DNA from: Chlorops oryzae
Lineage: Eukaryota > Arthropoda > Insecta > Diptera > Chloropidae
Assembly (NCBI GenBank): GCA_020466095.1
Contig: CM035806.1
Coordinates: 90,390,511-90,454,510 of the forward strand
DNA length: 64,000 nt
Direction of reading: 5' to 3'
Shown piece by piece: positions 1 through 9,393 of the stretch. The number at the start of each line of letters is the position of its first letter. Position 1 is the first letter of the stretch. The notes below the pieces were generated by a model. That model saw only the letters and a list, made by a program, of their open reading frames with translations, was not told where the DNA came from and made no database searches. Made by a program: the position numbers and the translations under genes.

Positions 1-1126
1 ATATTACGAAGAGCAAAAGAAGCCCTTCCGGAAAAAATTACAACAGGGCCAAACTCAATAAAATGGAAGGTCTGCTTCTCAAGAAAGACTAACTGGTAAT
101 CGGTTCGCTCCTTTTGCTGCAATTTCTGAAGAAAACTCAGCAGAAAATCAACCAAAAAAAGTAATTATACCACCCCCAATCTATTTGCGCGAGCGGAGCT
201 CGAATGCACTTGTTGCCAAATTAGCTAATTCATTAGGCAATACCAACTTTAACGTAGTTCCCCTAACTAGGGGTTATATCCATGAAACTTAAATTCAAAC
301 AAACACAGAAGATAGTTACCGAAAAGTTGTAAAAGAGTTTGAAGGAGCGAATAAAAGTTTTTACACACACCAGCTGAAGAGCGGCCAAGGTATTACAGTG
401 GTGATCAAAGGTATTGAATCCGATGTTGTTATAAACGAAATAAAGAGTGGGCTAGAAGAGAATGGTTTCAACGCAAGATTGGTTATAAATATATTTAACA
501 AAGCTAAAATTCCCCAGCCTATGTTTAAAGTTGATCTGTTGCCGGACAACTTAAAGCTTAAAAAAAACGATATCCATCCGACATACAATTTGCAATTCCT
601 ATTGCATCGTAAAATAACGGTAGAACAGCCACATAAAAGAAATGGTCCTGTACAATGTGCCAACTGCCAAGAATTTCGACACACAAAATCGTATTGTACA
701 TTGCGCACCGTATGTGTATTATGTGGCGAGCTTCATCACAGCTCAGTCTATGATTAAAAATCAAAAAATGATCGCAATTTACTTTAATGTAGTAACTGCG
801 ATGGAAATCATTCTGCAAATTTCAGAGGTTGTCTAGTTTATCAAGATCTGAAAAAACGAATCAACATTAAAAAGGAATCAGCTCGTAATCCTACAAAAAA
901 TATTACTGTTTCGGTACCATTCTCCTCTCACAACCTTAATTTGAACCCCGTAACTCCAGGAGTTTCTTATGCAAGTGCACTAAAACCCGCGACCCCTATT
1001 AGTGCTCCTGCTAATAATAACAGTAGTCTTGAGATAATGATATCTACTCTAACTCAAAGTTTGTCACAATTTATGCAAACAATGCAAAAATCACTCGACA
1101 GAAATGAGCAAATGCAACCAAAATAA
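1..1126 (+). pseudogene. ORF1/gag remnant of J1
   Basis: This codes for the RNA-binding Gag-like protein of a Jockey-type LINE, which packages the element RNA. The recognisable core runs from about 398 to 757, where a Q-C-x2-C-x3-G/R-H-x4-C knuckle lies at about 650-700, followed by a second partial knuckle. It matches the J2 gag at 27780-28150 in order and spacing. A stop and frameshifts near 280, 757 and 836 split it. The stretch 941-1126 carries the A/P-rich tail and a short amphipathic Q/M-rich end like that of J2. The original start is outside the window. Confidence 0.75.
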
Positions 1127-1149
1127 ATGACAGCACTTTTGGCTAAAAT

Positions 1150-3862
1150 ATGAATTTCCTAAAAATTTGTGCCTGGAATTCGAACGGGTTACCCAAGCAT
1201 AAGCTAGAGATTCAGAATTTCTTAAATCAGGAAGAAGTTGACGTTATGCTTCTCTCTGAAACACATTTAACAAAAAAATTTTCTTCTCAACCCCCAGGTA
1301 TATATTTTATCAAACCAACCACCCAGATGGCAAGGCGCATGGAGGCACGGGTATACTTATTCGTAAAAGAATACAACATTTTATTATAGACTCGTACAGT
1401 TATGATTTCCTTCAGGCAACAACACTTTGCGTAATAGTGATAGCTAAAAATCTGGATATATCGGCGATTTATTGCCCACCTCGTTTAAGCATAACCGAAA
1501 AAATGTTCCTAGACTTCTTTAAGACATAAGGTAATAAGTTCCTAGCAGCAGGAGACTATAATGCAAAGCACACTTTCTCGGGATCCAGAACGTGCAATCC
1601 TAATGGTCAGCAATTATACAAGGCAATTGTCAATAAAAACAATTCTATAGACTTTGTATCTCCCAAACAGCCAACTTATTGGCCAACAGATCTCCAAAAC
1701 TTTCCAGACCTCTTAGATTTCGGAATAACTAAAGCTATTGCAAGAGAGCTTATATCTGCAAAAGCAACATGCGAACTCTCCTCGGATCATTCCCCAGTTG
1801 TATTCGTTTTGAACAAATATCCGGAACCAGTAGAACGCCCACACAGCTTAACAGATGCAGGCAAAAATTCATTAAAATATAAAAAGCACATAAGTGCGCA
1901 TATTCACACTAACTATAAAATTTAATGCATTTGTCATATTGACGATGCCGTAACTGTTTTTAACTCTTATTTGGCATCAGCAGCGCCAAAATCGACTCCT
2001 CATACAAAATATAAAACAAAAAAAGGCCTTATCTAATAGGGAAATCGAAAATCTTGTCGCAGAAAAACGAAGATCCAGGCGCAAATGGCAGCAGGTCCGT
2101 TCTCCGTTGGCCAAAAACAAGGTAAACGAAGAAGAAAAAAAGCTAAGAGCAAGTTTAAATAGGGAGAAAGAATCTAAAACCTGCAACTTTGTCGAGAACC
2201 TTACGCCCGAAGGCTCAAATCGTAGTTCCTTGTGGTTGGCAAGCCGCTCTATGAAGACTCCAGTACAGAGTGAAACACCCGTTCGGTGTCTCAACAGTGG
2301 ATAGGCGCGCTCAGATGAAGAGAAAGCTATGGTGTTGGCTTTTCACCTCAATAAAGTATTTCAACCGAATCCGAGCAATGCTGAGCATATTCTCCCAACT
2401 TTGTGCGAAAACACTCGTAGGATTTCCATACAAATCAGTTCAAGAGAAATTGCCAGTATCTTAAAAAATGAATTTGTCTGCAAAAATGCCCCGGGACATA
2501 ATCTTGTCACTCCAAAAATGGTAAAAATGTACCATCCGAAGCAGTACAGTTTTTAACAGTCTTATTTAATGCAATTGTTGAACTCAGCTACTTCCCAAAA
2601 GATTGGAAACGGTCGGTTATTAAAATGGTGCCTAAGCCAGGAAAAGATCCTACCCAAACATCCTCTTAAAGGCCAATTAGCCTCCTGCCTTGTATCTCAA
2701 AGTTATTCGAAAAGTTACTTATAGCTAAATTAACACCTTATCTGCAAGAGCAGAACATTATCCCTCCACATCAATTCGGGTTTAGAAAACAACACGGTAC
2801 TATTGAAAAGGTAAATCGGATTACAAATGAAATAACACTTGCCTACGAAAATCGGGAGTACTGCTCTGCAGTATTCCTTGATGTCCAACAAGCGTTCGAT
2901 AAAGTTTGGCATGACGGACTGTTATACAAAATCAGAAATTTACTTCCCTTTAACTTTCACGCAATCTTTGAGTCATACTTAAAACATAGAACGCATCAAG
3001 TAAGACATAACTCATTTATTACAAAAACCTTTCAAACAAACGCGGCAGTCCCCCAAGGGAGTGTTGTTGGGCCTTTTCTTTACCTTGTATATACAGCAGA
3101 TATTCCTAATAACGATAGAATAATGATTTCAACATTTGCTGATGATACAGCCGTACTTAGTCGGCACAAGGACATAAGTATCGCAACTTCTCAGCTCCAA
3201 AAGCACTTGAGCGAAATCCAAAGCTGGTTATCTTAATGGCGAATCAAAATTAATGAGCCTTAATGTCAACACATTAATTTCACGCTCAATAAAAGAGCTT
3301 CTCCAGCCATTTTCCTTTATAATGTACGCATCCCACAATGTGAGGAAGTCACATACCTCGGTATTCATTTGGACAAAAGATTGGCATGGCGTAAGCATAT
3401 TGAAGCCAAGAGAACCCAAATGAAAATTAAAGCCAAAAGCCTGCACTGGTTAATAAATAGCCGCTCTCCTCTAATTCTTGAATATAAAATTTTTCTTTAC
3501 AAACAAGTTATAAAACCAATATGGAGGTATGGTTTACAATTGTATGGAAATGCCAGCTCTTCGAATATAGAAATCCTGCAAAGAGCACAGTCCAAGATCC
3601 TAAAAACTATAACAGGAGCTCCTTGGTTTGTTTCGAATGATCAGATCCACAAAGAGCTCAACGTAGAACTGGTTAAAACAGAGTTCACCAATATCAAAGA
3701 GAAATATTTCAATAAATTGCGCAGACATGTAAATCCACTTGCCCGTGGATTATCGAACACATCGTACTCTTCGAGATTGAATAGAAATGACTGGCCAGCA
3801 TTAATAAATCGTTCTGCAACAGCAGGTGCAATCTATGCACATCCATCAACTCAGCTTTCTTA
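1150..3862 (+). pseudogene. ORF2 endonuclease/reverse transcriptase remnant of J1
   Basis: ORF2 of Jockey elements nicks the target with an APE-type endonuclease and copies the RNA by target-primed reverse transcription. The frame opens with an ATG at 1150, and the first residues (KICAWNSNG) correspond to KICHWNANG in J2. Endonuclease words occur to about 1800, the RT finger motif RPISLLP near 2675, QFGFRK near 2772, the catalytic FADDTAV at about 3133, and a thumb/C-terminal region at 3369-3862. Several frameshifts and stops interrupt it (for example near 1389, 1920, 2650 and 3235), so no product is expected. A 281-bp piece at 1828-2108 is repeated at 6038-6318. Confidence 0.8.
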
Positions 3863-3990
3863 ACTGATCGTCAACTCGGTGGGTGCACTTCATGCACCCT
3901 TGCAATCCACGCACATCCATAAACTCAGCTTTCCTAGCTGATCGTCTACTCGGTGGGTGCACTCCATGCACCCTTGCAATCCACGCACAG
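3828..3990 (+). repeat. Two-copy 74-bp tandem repeat at the 3' end of J1
   Basis: The word GCAATCYAYGCAC recurs at 3828, 3902 and 3976, giving a 74-bp period with two full units and the start of a third. Units differ at only a few positions. Short 3' tandem repeats are common at LINE tails, but here there is no long poly(A) after it. Confidence 0.85.
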
Positions 3991-4010
3991 CCTAGCTGCT
4001 TGAAATCTTC

Positions 4011-5328
4011 ATTTCCTCACCGTCAATATTACACGTGTTTCTTCACACATCAGCAAAACCTAGTTTTCGGTATCCGAGGCCCGCAATGAACTAATTACTA
4101 GGTCATAATTTCAATTAAGAAAATGCTGTGTGATTTGTAATATTGTCAAATTAGGTGCAAGATTTAAAAACTTATTGCTAGACTCCTATCTAAGAGGAGC
4201 GATGCAATAAAAAAAAGGTTAAAAAAAAATTTGAGATTTTGATGAATATTCAAATATAAAATAAACGAAAAATTCTAAGAATTTTGGCACTTAACCATTT
4301 TCAAAAAACTGATAACAACTATTGTAGTTTCGGTCAAGTTCCAAACTGGTCCAAAAAGGACTGGCCGTAATCAGTTTTTTTCAACAGGTTAAGTGCCCAG
4401 ATTTTTTGAATTTTTCACTTATTCTATATATAAATTTCCATCAAAATTTGACGTCGGCAGCGGTTTGAATGCTGGTTCGACTATTTTTGCCTGAAGCATT
4501 TTGAATTTGAGTAGAGTCGGAAAACTCCTCATAACTTCTAAAATTTTCTACCAATTTCAGCACGTTTTGAAACAATAAGATACGCAGCAATTGTTTCAAA
4601 GCAAAAATGGGATTCAAAGTTTTTACGGAATAAATATGTATATCAAAATGGATTCTAAAAATTTCGAAAAAAAATTCAAAAAAACCCATATTTTCAAATT
4701 TTAATGGCTATATATCTTGAAGTAAAACTTAAATTTGAACACATGATAGATTTTTGTAAAGGTCAATTCTTCCTCTTTTAATCAAACTACATAAAATGTA
4801 AAACACAGACACACTTCCTGAAATTTTGAGCAAAATTTAGAAATTGACGCGTATATATCAAAAACCGTCCTCCTGACCACAAAATCAACTTTAAAAAATC
4901 ATTTTCCTTTATTTATAAGATAAAAGTAGTAAGAATCTGATATACAGAAGTCAGAAACAAAAATCGTGTTAATTTATGTAATTAGCAAACAAGATTCTTT
5001 AAATTCCTTAGGATTGGTATAAAAAATTTATAGTGCTATTGAAGAGCGCACAAAGAATCGAAAACAACCATTTAGTCAGTGCGTAATTAATGGTGTAATG
5101 GTTTATTTGTAAAAGCAAACTATAACAACTAAATCATTTCTGGTAAGTAATATTCCTACTAAAGGTGGTTGTTTACACAAAACCTTTTATTCTAAAGAGT
5201 AAATAGCTGATAAAAAAGCATGTGAAAATCAAAGAAAAAAAAAAATTTGTTAATTTCTTTTTCTATATTTGAATTTTCCCGTGCTTTATTTTTCCGGAAT
5301 TCAAAGTATTAAGAGATTTGAAACAAGC
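4011..5328. other. Unassigned AT-rich DNA with a small inverted repeat
   Basis: No coding frame with recognisable motifs is seen on either strand. An imperfect inverted repeat spans 4287-4396: the left arm starts GCACTTAACC and reads into a TTTTCAAAAAACTGAT tract, and the right arm is its complement ending GGTTAAGTGC. The loop holds an A/T- and GG-containing spacer. It could be a decayed MITE or simple foldback. The rest is low-complexity A/T sequence. Confidence 0.5.
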
Positions 5329-5398
5329 ACTCGATTCGGTCGGGCGCTTCTCCCTTTGTGTTGCAGTTTCTTCCGCAGTTTTCAGGAAAAAAAAAAAC

Positions 5399-5640
5399 GT
5401 TAGAAAGATGACGTCGATAGGCAATGACCTATCATTGTTTAATTGTTGTTTTCTGTTAGTAATTTAAGAAAACAGAATATGTCAGTTTTGTTATTTGTGA
5501 TATGTCTTTTTTTTTGTTTATTTATAAACAATGCATTTTTTCATTGTTAGGCCTGAGGAAGTTTTCGGTATGAAGACGAAATATCGGAAAGAAATAAAAT
5601 AAAAATGCTTATGAAAGTTGACCTCATGCTCGAATAAATT
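5399..5640. other. Insert of unknown type within the Jockey-like 5' UTR
   Basis: Compared with the J2 5' UTR this block is extra. It contains GCCTGAGGAAG followed after a short hairpin by GACGAAATATCGG, a pattern like the terminal repeats of Penelope-like elements, then an A-rich tail. No coding frame is present. The Penelope link is only a resemblance recalled from family knowledge. Confidence 0.35.
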
Positions 5641-5788
5641 CAAAAAAATCATTTAAAACAAAAAACAAAATTAAACATTATTAGGAAAAAGCACAATTAC
5701 AACACTAATAACAACAATAACACAATAAAATCAAAATTAAATGAATAATAAAAATCAGTAAAAAAAAAATTGAAAAAACAAATAAAAA

Positions 5789-6040
5789 TAAGAGAGAGTG
5801 ACTCATCAAGTTGCGTGAGAAGTGCATGTGAAAAATTATTTTTTATCAAATTATTTATCAACGTTCGCCGCCGTGCTGCCGACGTCACTCGCACAGTGTT
5901 ATAGAATCGACCAAACAAAAAATTTCAGCTACAACGTCAAAGATTTCAGCTGTAACTGCAAGCCTCACCTCTTCGACTCAAAAAGCCCCACTGCAAAGTG
6001 AGAAAACATGTCTTACTAGAAGGCATTAACTTAATGGCAG
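5789..6040 (+). repeat. Direct repeat, copy 1 (252 bp of Jockey-like 5' UTR)
   Basis: Bases 5789-6040 are repeated at 6331-6582 with almost no difference (one substitution seen, CACCTCTTCG against CACCTGTTCG). Both carry the same 5' UTR block, from TAAGAGAGAG to AATGGCAG. Confidence 0.9.
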
Positions 6041-6318
6041 TAGAACGCCCACACAGCTTAACAGATGCAGGCAAAAATTCATTAAAATATAAAAAGCACA
6101 TAAGTGCGCATATTCACACTAACTATAAAATTTAATGCATTTGTCATATTGACGATGCCGTAACTGTTTTTAACTCTTATTTGGCATCAGCAGCGCCAAA
6201 ATCGACTCCTCATACAAAATATAAAACAAAAAAAGGCCTTATCTAATAGGGAAATCGAAAATCTTGTCGCAGAAAAACGAAGATCCAGGCGCGAATGGCA
6301 GCAGGTCCGTTCTCCGTT
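6038..6318 (+). repeat. Copy of J1 ORF2 segment inserted between the two direct repeats
   Basis: This block is a nearly exact copy of 1828-2108 in J1 ORF2, starting at CAGTAGAACGCCC. It differs by about one base (GCGAATGGCAG against GCAAATGGCAG). At its right end CCGTTCT is repeated three times (about 6307-6330) before the second 5' UTR copy. The left junction overlaps by CAG, which both parent sequences share. Confidence 0.9.
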
Positions 6319-6330
6319 CTCCGTTCTCCG

Positions 6331-6582
6331 TAAGAGAGAGTGACTCATCAAGTTGCGTGAGAAGTGCATGTGAAAAATTATTTTTTATCAAATTATTTAT
6401 CAACGTTCGCCGCCGTGCTGCCGACGTCACTCGCACAGTGTTATAGAATCGACCAAACAAAAAATTTCAGCTACAACGTCAAAGATTTCAGCTGTAACTG
6501 CAAGCCTCACCTGTTCGACTCAAAAAGCCCCACTGCAAAGTGAGAAAACATGTCTTACTAGAAGGCATTAACTTAATGGCAG
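6331..6582 (+). repeat. Direct repeat, copy 2 (252 bp of Jockey-like 5' UTR)
   Basis: This is the second copy of 5789-6040. It continues through an A-tract into gag-like sequence at 6600, so it is probably the copy in its original context, and copy 1 plus the ORF2 piece are the added material. Confidence 0.85.
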
Positions 6583-6796
6583 AAAAAAAAAAAATGTAAG
6601 CCGAAATTGCAGCTTAAACGACTGCTCGAGCTCAGCCATGCTCTCTGCACAAGTCAATGCTTGAGTCCCCACAAAATGCATGGAAAAAAGGCTCTAAAAG
6701 TATTGAAACCCAATGGATCAACGAGTACTGCTACTAGCCTAAGCCAAAAGAGATTTACGATGCTTCCAAGCAAAGATGACAACGAACCATTTACAC

Positions 6797-7488
6797 TGTT
6801 ATGAGTCTCTCCCAAACTCACATGTGGTCACCGTAAACCGAAAGCAAAAGACAGTGACCTGCATTTATGAATTTCTACTTCAAGGTGATTCCATGCTACC
6901 CAAAAACACTGTCCAGCGTACAATTGCTGACAAATGCAAACATGCAGTTCGGCCGCTGGTAACAACAACAACATTGGCACAGTATAAGCACGGTTGACAA
7001 ACATCAGCACTAGTACAGCGAATGCACAATTGCAATCCAATCGCTGGCAATAACAACAACAACACATGTCAAGAGTTTTTACGTAAGAGCAACATCAACT
7101 ACAAAAGAAGAACAAAGAACATCGGAATAGCTGTATGCAGTAACAACAACATGGCAATGTGGGTACATTTGCGGGTGAAGGTCGCGGTCAAGCTTATGCA
7201 ATATGCTCGGGAAGAATCGACGACGATCGCGGATATTGGGAGTAGTCAATATTGCAAGATCAGCAATATTGATCTATATAAACAGAGCTTCGACGACTGG
7301 AAAAGGACTTCTGCGAGCGTACTCACCAAAGGGCCACGACGGAGAAGTTGGTGTTCTTTATTTAAACAAAGGAAAACAGGGACCATTATACGATCGACGT
7401 TGTCTGAGCGCTTGGTACCCTACGGTGTAATTTAGTGACATTTGTGCTCTCAACACAGTTTGAGCGCTGTGCACACTATATCACAACA
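6797..7488 (+). repeat. 5' LTR of element C
   Basis: It begins TGTTATGAGTC and ends CACAACA, the same ends as other LTRs of this group in the window. It is followed by TTAA and the primer-binding site. It contains the inverted repeat and TATATAAA box described separately. The length is 692 bp against 996 bp for the 3' LTR, and alignable sequence is limited to the promoter region and ends. Confidence 0.8.
7247..7282 (+). promoter_or_regulatory. Inverted repeat plus TATA box in the C 5' LTR
   Basis: CAATATTGC (7247-7255) and GCAATATTG (7263-7271) form 9-bp arms around a 7-nt spacer, with TATATAAA at 7275-7282. The same arrangement occurs in four other LTR copies in the window. Confidence 0.75.
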
Positions 7489-7493
7489 TTAAT

Positions 7494-7511
7494 TGGCGCA
7501 GCGGGTATTCG
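7494..7511 (+). promoter_or_regulatory. Primer-binding site of element C
   Basis: TGGCGCAGCGGGTATTCG lies four to five bases after the LTR end. It resembles TGGCGCAGCCGGTATTCG in elements A and D and is of the tRNA-Ser-like type used by 17.6/297-group Gypsy elements; the tRNA assignment is from family knowledge. Confidence 0.7.
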
Positions 7512-7832
7512 ACTGACTTTCAGTTGGATGCGAACACCGTTTTATTAAAGTGCTTGAAAATATTATTTATCGTGTGCAATCAATAAGTTGGAACTTTGCA
7601 TGTTTTGAACAGTGTATTTACATTACCAATTTTAAAATTGCATGAGCGATAGTAGTTTTTAAGAATAGATTATATTTCGATATATCTGATCTGAAGGAGT
7701 TTGAACAAAAGAAAGATTTAAAATTTTAATACTTTCAAAATAAATATCCTTATAAAAAGTAAAAATAAGTTTTTTTTAAATAAATTATCAACGGTAGCTG
7801 TGCAACGAAGAATAAAATATTGATCAACAAAC

Positions 7833-7843
7833 ATGATACAGGT
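7833..7843 (+). promoter_or_regulatory. Start codon and 5' splice donor for spliced env message
   Basis: An ATG at 7833 begins a three-codon frame ending CAG, followed directly by GTGAGT (GT at 7842-7843), a near-consensus donor. Errantiviruses express env from a spliced RNA. The donor is in phase 0 and the acceptor at 10635/10636 is at a codon boundary of the env frame, so the two fit. Splicing itself is inferred. Confidence 0.6.
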
Positions 7844-7895
7844 GAGTACAAGAAACTCTATTTTATCATCTTGAGTCGTATTTTGCAAAGTACAC

Positions 7896-8621
7896 ATGCA
7901 AAAAGAAATAGATATACTTAAGGATAGATTGAAGGTATTCGGGGGCGATTCAGACACCATTTTACGTGAAGCGAGGGAGTTAGTTCACCAAGCGAATTTA
8001 AGCAAGGAAATTTTAAGCTTAATTAAGGACCAAACCGTACTAGGGCAATATTCGAAAATTGGCGAGGCAGCCTTTTTAGTCAACAAAGTTAAAGATACAG
8101 TAAGTGCATCGGAACAATCCATGAGCGAAAAAATAGAGGAATTAAAACTGACCATAAAAGCCATGAAAAATAGTTGCAAATCGTTTAAAGATCAAATAGA
8201 AAATCAAAATAGTTTAAAAGAAAAAGCAGAAAAAGAAAATCGGATTTTAAGAGATACATTAAGTAAAGAAGTCGGTCCTACGGTTGCGGACACCATTCAC
8301 CACAGCAAGAAAAAACTTAAAGAAAGTGAAGAAGAAACTGCATTTTTAAAACAGGAATTAAGAAAATTAAAAAACACATTGAAAACAGTCTGTGTCCCCT
8401 CTCCGGTTTCAACTCCAAATCCTGCACGGAAAACTAGACTGGCAAACCAAAACGTTCAAATTACCTTTACACCCACTCCACAGACTCCAAACCAATTTGT
8501 ATTTCCACCCCCTCCAAAGACAACAACCACTACTCAACATTTTGTTCCAACGATCCAGGCAAATAACATTGATAACATCGATAATCTTGAAAAGTTGGTA
8601 ATAAGCGCTGCTCAGTTTTAA
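7896..8621 (+). CDS. Gag N-terminal region of element C (coiled coil)
   Basis: The 241-residue frame starts at an ATG at 7896. It is highly charged, with long heptad-like stretches (about residues 60-165) that suggest a coiled coil, followed by a P/T/Q-rich segment (about 170-225) and a short end. Structural Gag proteins of errantiviruses have this style, but there is no zinc knuckle and the normal C-terminal half, protease and RT are absent. At about 8615 the sequence passes directly into integrase in another frame, so this is a truncated Gag at a deletion joint. Function is inferred from position. Confidence 0.6.
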   Translation: MQKEIDILKDRLKVFGGDSDTILREARELVHQANLSKEILSLIKDQTVLGQYSKIGEAAFLVNKVKDTVSASEQSMSEKIEELKLTIKAMKNSCKSFKDQIENQNSLKEKAEKENRILRDTLSKEVGPTVADTIHHSKKKLKESEEETAFLKQELRKLKNTLKTVCVPSPVSTPNPARKTRLANQNVQITFTPTPQTPNQFVFPPPPKTTTTTQHFVPTIQANNIDNIDNLEKLVISAAQF

Positions 8622-9253
8622 TCACGGATAATGGCACAAACTTTACATCGAAATTATTTAAGGAAGTTTGCAAAATTCTTGGAATCAAGAAACCCCAAAC
8701 TTCACCATACCACCCCCAAGCCAATGGGGCTCTTGAAAGGAGTCACCGACCTCTTGCGGAATTTCTCCAAAATTTTGTCAAGGAGGATGGCACAAATTGG
8801 GATGAATGGCTGCACCACGCTATGCACGTGCATAACAACACAGTCCATTCATCCACAAAACAGACACCAGGTAAAATACTTTTTGGATTTGAAGCCGACA
8901 TTCCACTTAACTTAAAAAGAAAACCGGAGCCACTGTACAACACAGACGATTTTTCAAAATTATTAAAATACCATATCCAGCGCACCCATCAGTTAGTACG
9001 AGAAAACCAAAAAACAGCTAAAGAAAAATCAAAGCGTTACTACGATAAGGGCTCGAAAGTAAGAGAATTTCAGACGGGAGACAAGGTGTGGCTAAAGAAT
9101 CAAAACAGGAAAAATAAATTCTCCCCGATTTGGGAAGGCCCTTATGTAATCCAGTCAATCCCATCGCCAGTTAACGTAAAATTGAAAATAAAAGGGAGGG
9201 AAAAGACCTTCCACCGAAATTTAATAAGGCGACATCATCAAAAAGAACAATAA
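8615..9253 (+). pseudogene. C-terminal half of Gypsy integrase (element C)
   Basis: The frame is open from 8615 to a TAA at 9251 but has no ATG before 8822. It reads ITDNGTNF (second catalytic Asp) and ANGALERSH (catalytic Glu), then the C-terminal domain GDKVWLKN and WEGPYVIQSI, which matches the GPY/F module of Gypsy integrases. The HHCC zinc finger and first catalytic Asp are missing, deleted along with protease, RT and RNase H. It cannot be active alone. Identification as integrase is firm. Confidence 0.85.
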
Positions 9254-9393
9254 ACAAAACAATAACCCGTGCCTTACGGCGACAAAACAAAAAAAAATAT
9301 ATATATTAGTAATGCAATTTTTTTTAACGAACAAAAAATATTATAAAAGCACACATTTAAAATACAATAACTTAAACTACCGAAATATGTATT

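Larger units (their letters stand above)
1..4010 (+). mobile_element. Jockey-clade non-LTR retrotransposon J1 (degenerate, 5' end outside window)
   Basis: Reading left to right the segment holds a gag-like frame with CCHC zinc knuckles, then an endonuclease/reverse-transcriptase frame, then a 3' tandem repeat. The order and the sequence match the better preserved element at 26597-31490, with which it shares gag and polymerase words. Many stops and frameshifts show it is dead. The left end lies before base 1. Assignment to the Jockey clade rests on the gag knuckle pattern and on RT words such as FADDTAV (about 3133-3153). Confidence 0.85.
5329..6796 (+). mobile_element. Rearranged 5' end of a second Jockey-like copy
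   Basis: The start (CAAGCACTCGATTCGGTCGG at about 5329) matches the first bases of J2 near 26613, and 5640-5960 matches the J2 5' UTR including the CGTTCGCCGCCGTGC block. An unrelated 240-bp piece (about 5399-5640) sits inside it. From 6600 to 6796 the sequence matches the N-terminal gag region of J2 (27217-27515), with broken frames. The fragment stops exactly where the LTR of element C begins. Confidence 0.7.

Noticed and set aside
5560..5600. Possible hammerhead ribozyme (CTGAGGA, stem, GAAA)
   Set aside because: The core boxes are present, but an extra A breaks stem II joining and no convincing stem I, stem III or cleavage triplet could be paired.
7022..7435. 137-codon frame in the C 5' LTR
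   Set aside because: It crosses the promoter repeat and TATA box and is not conserved in other LTR copies.
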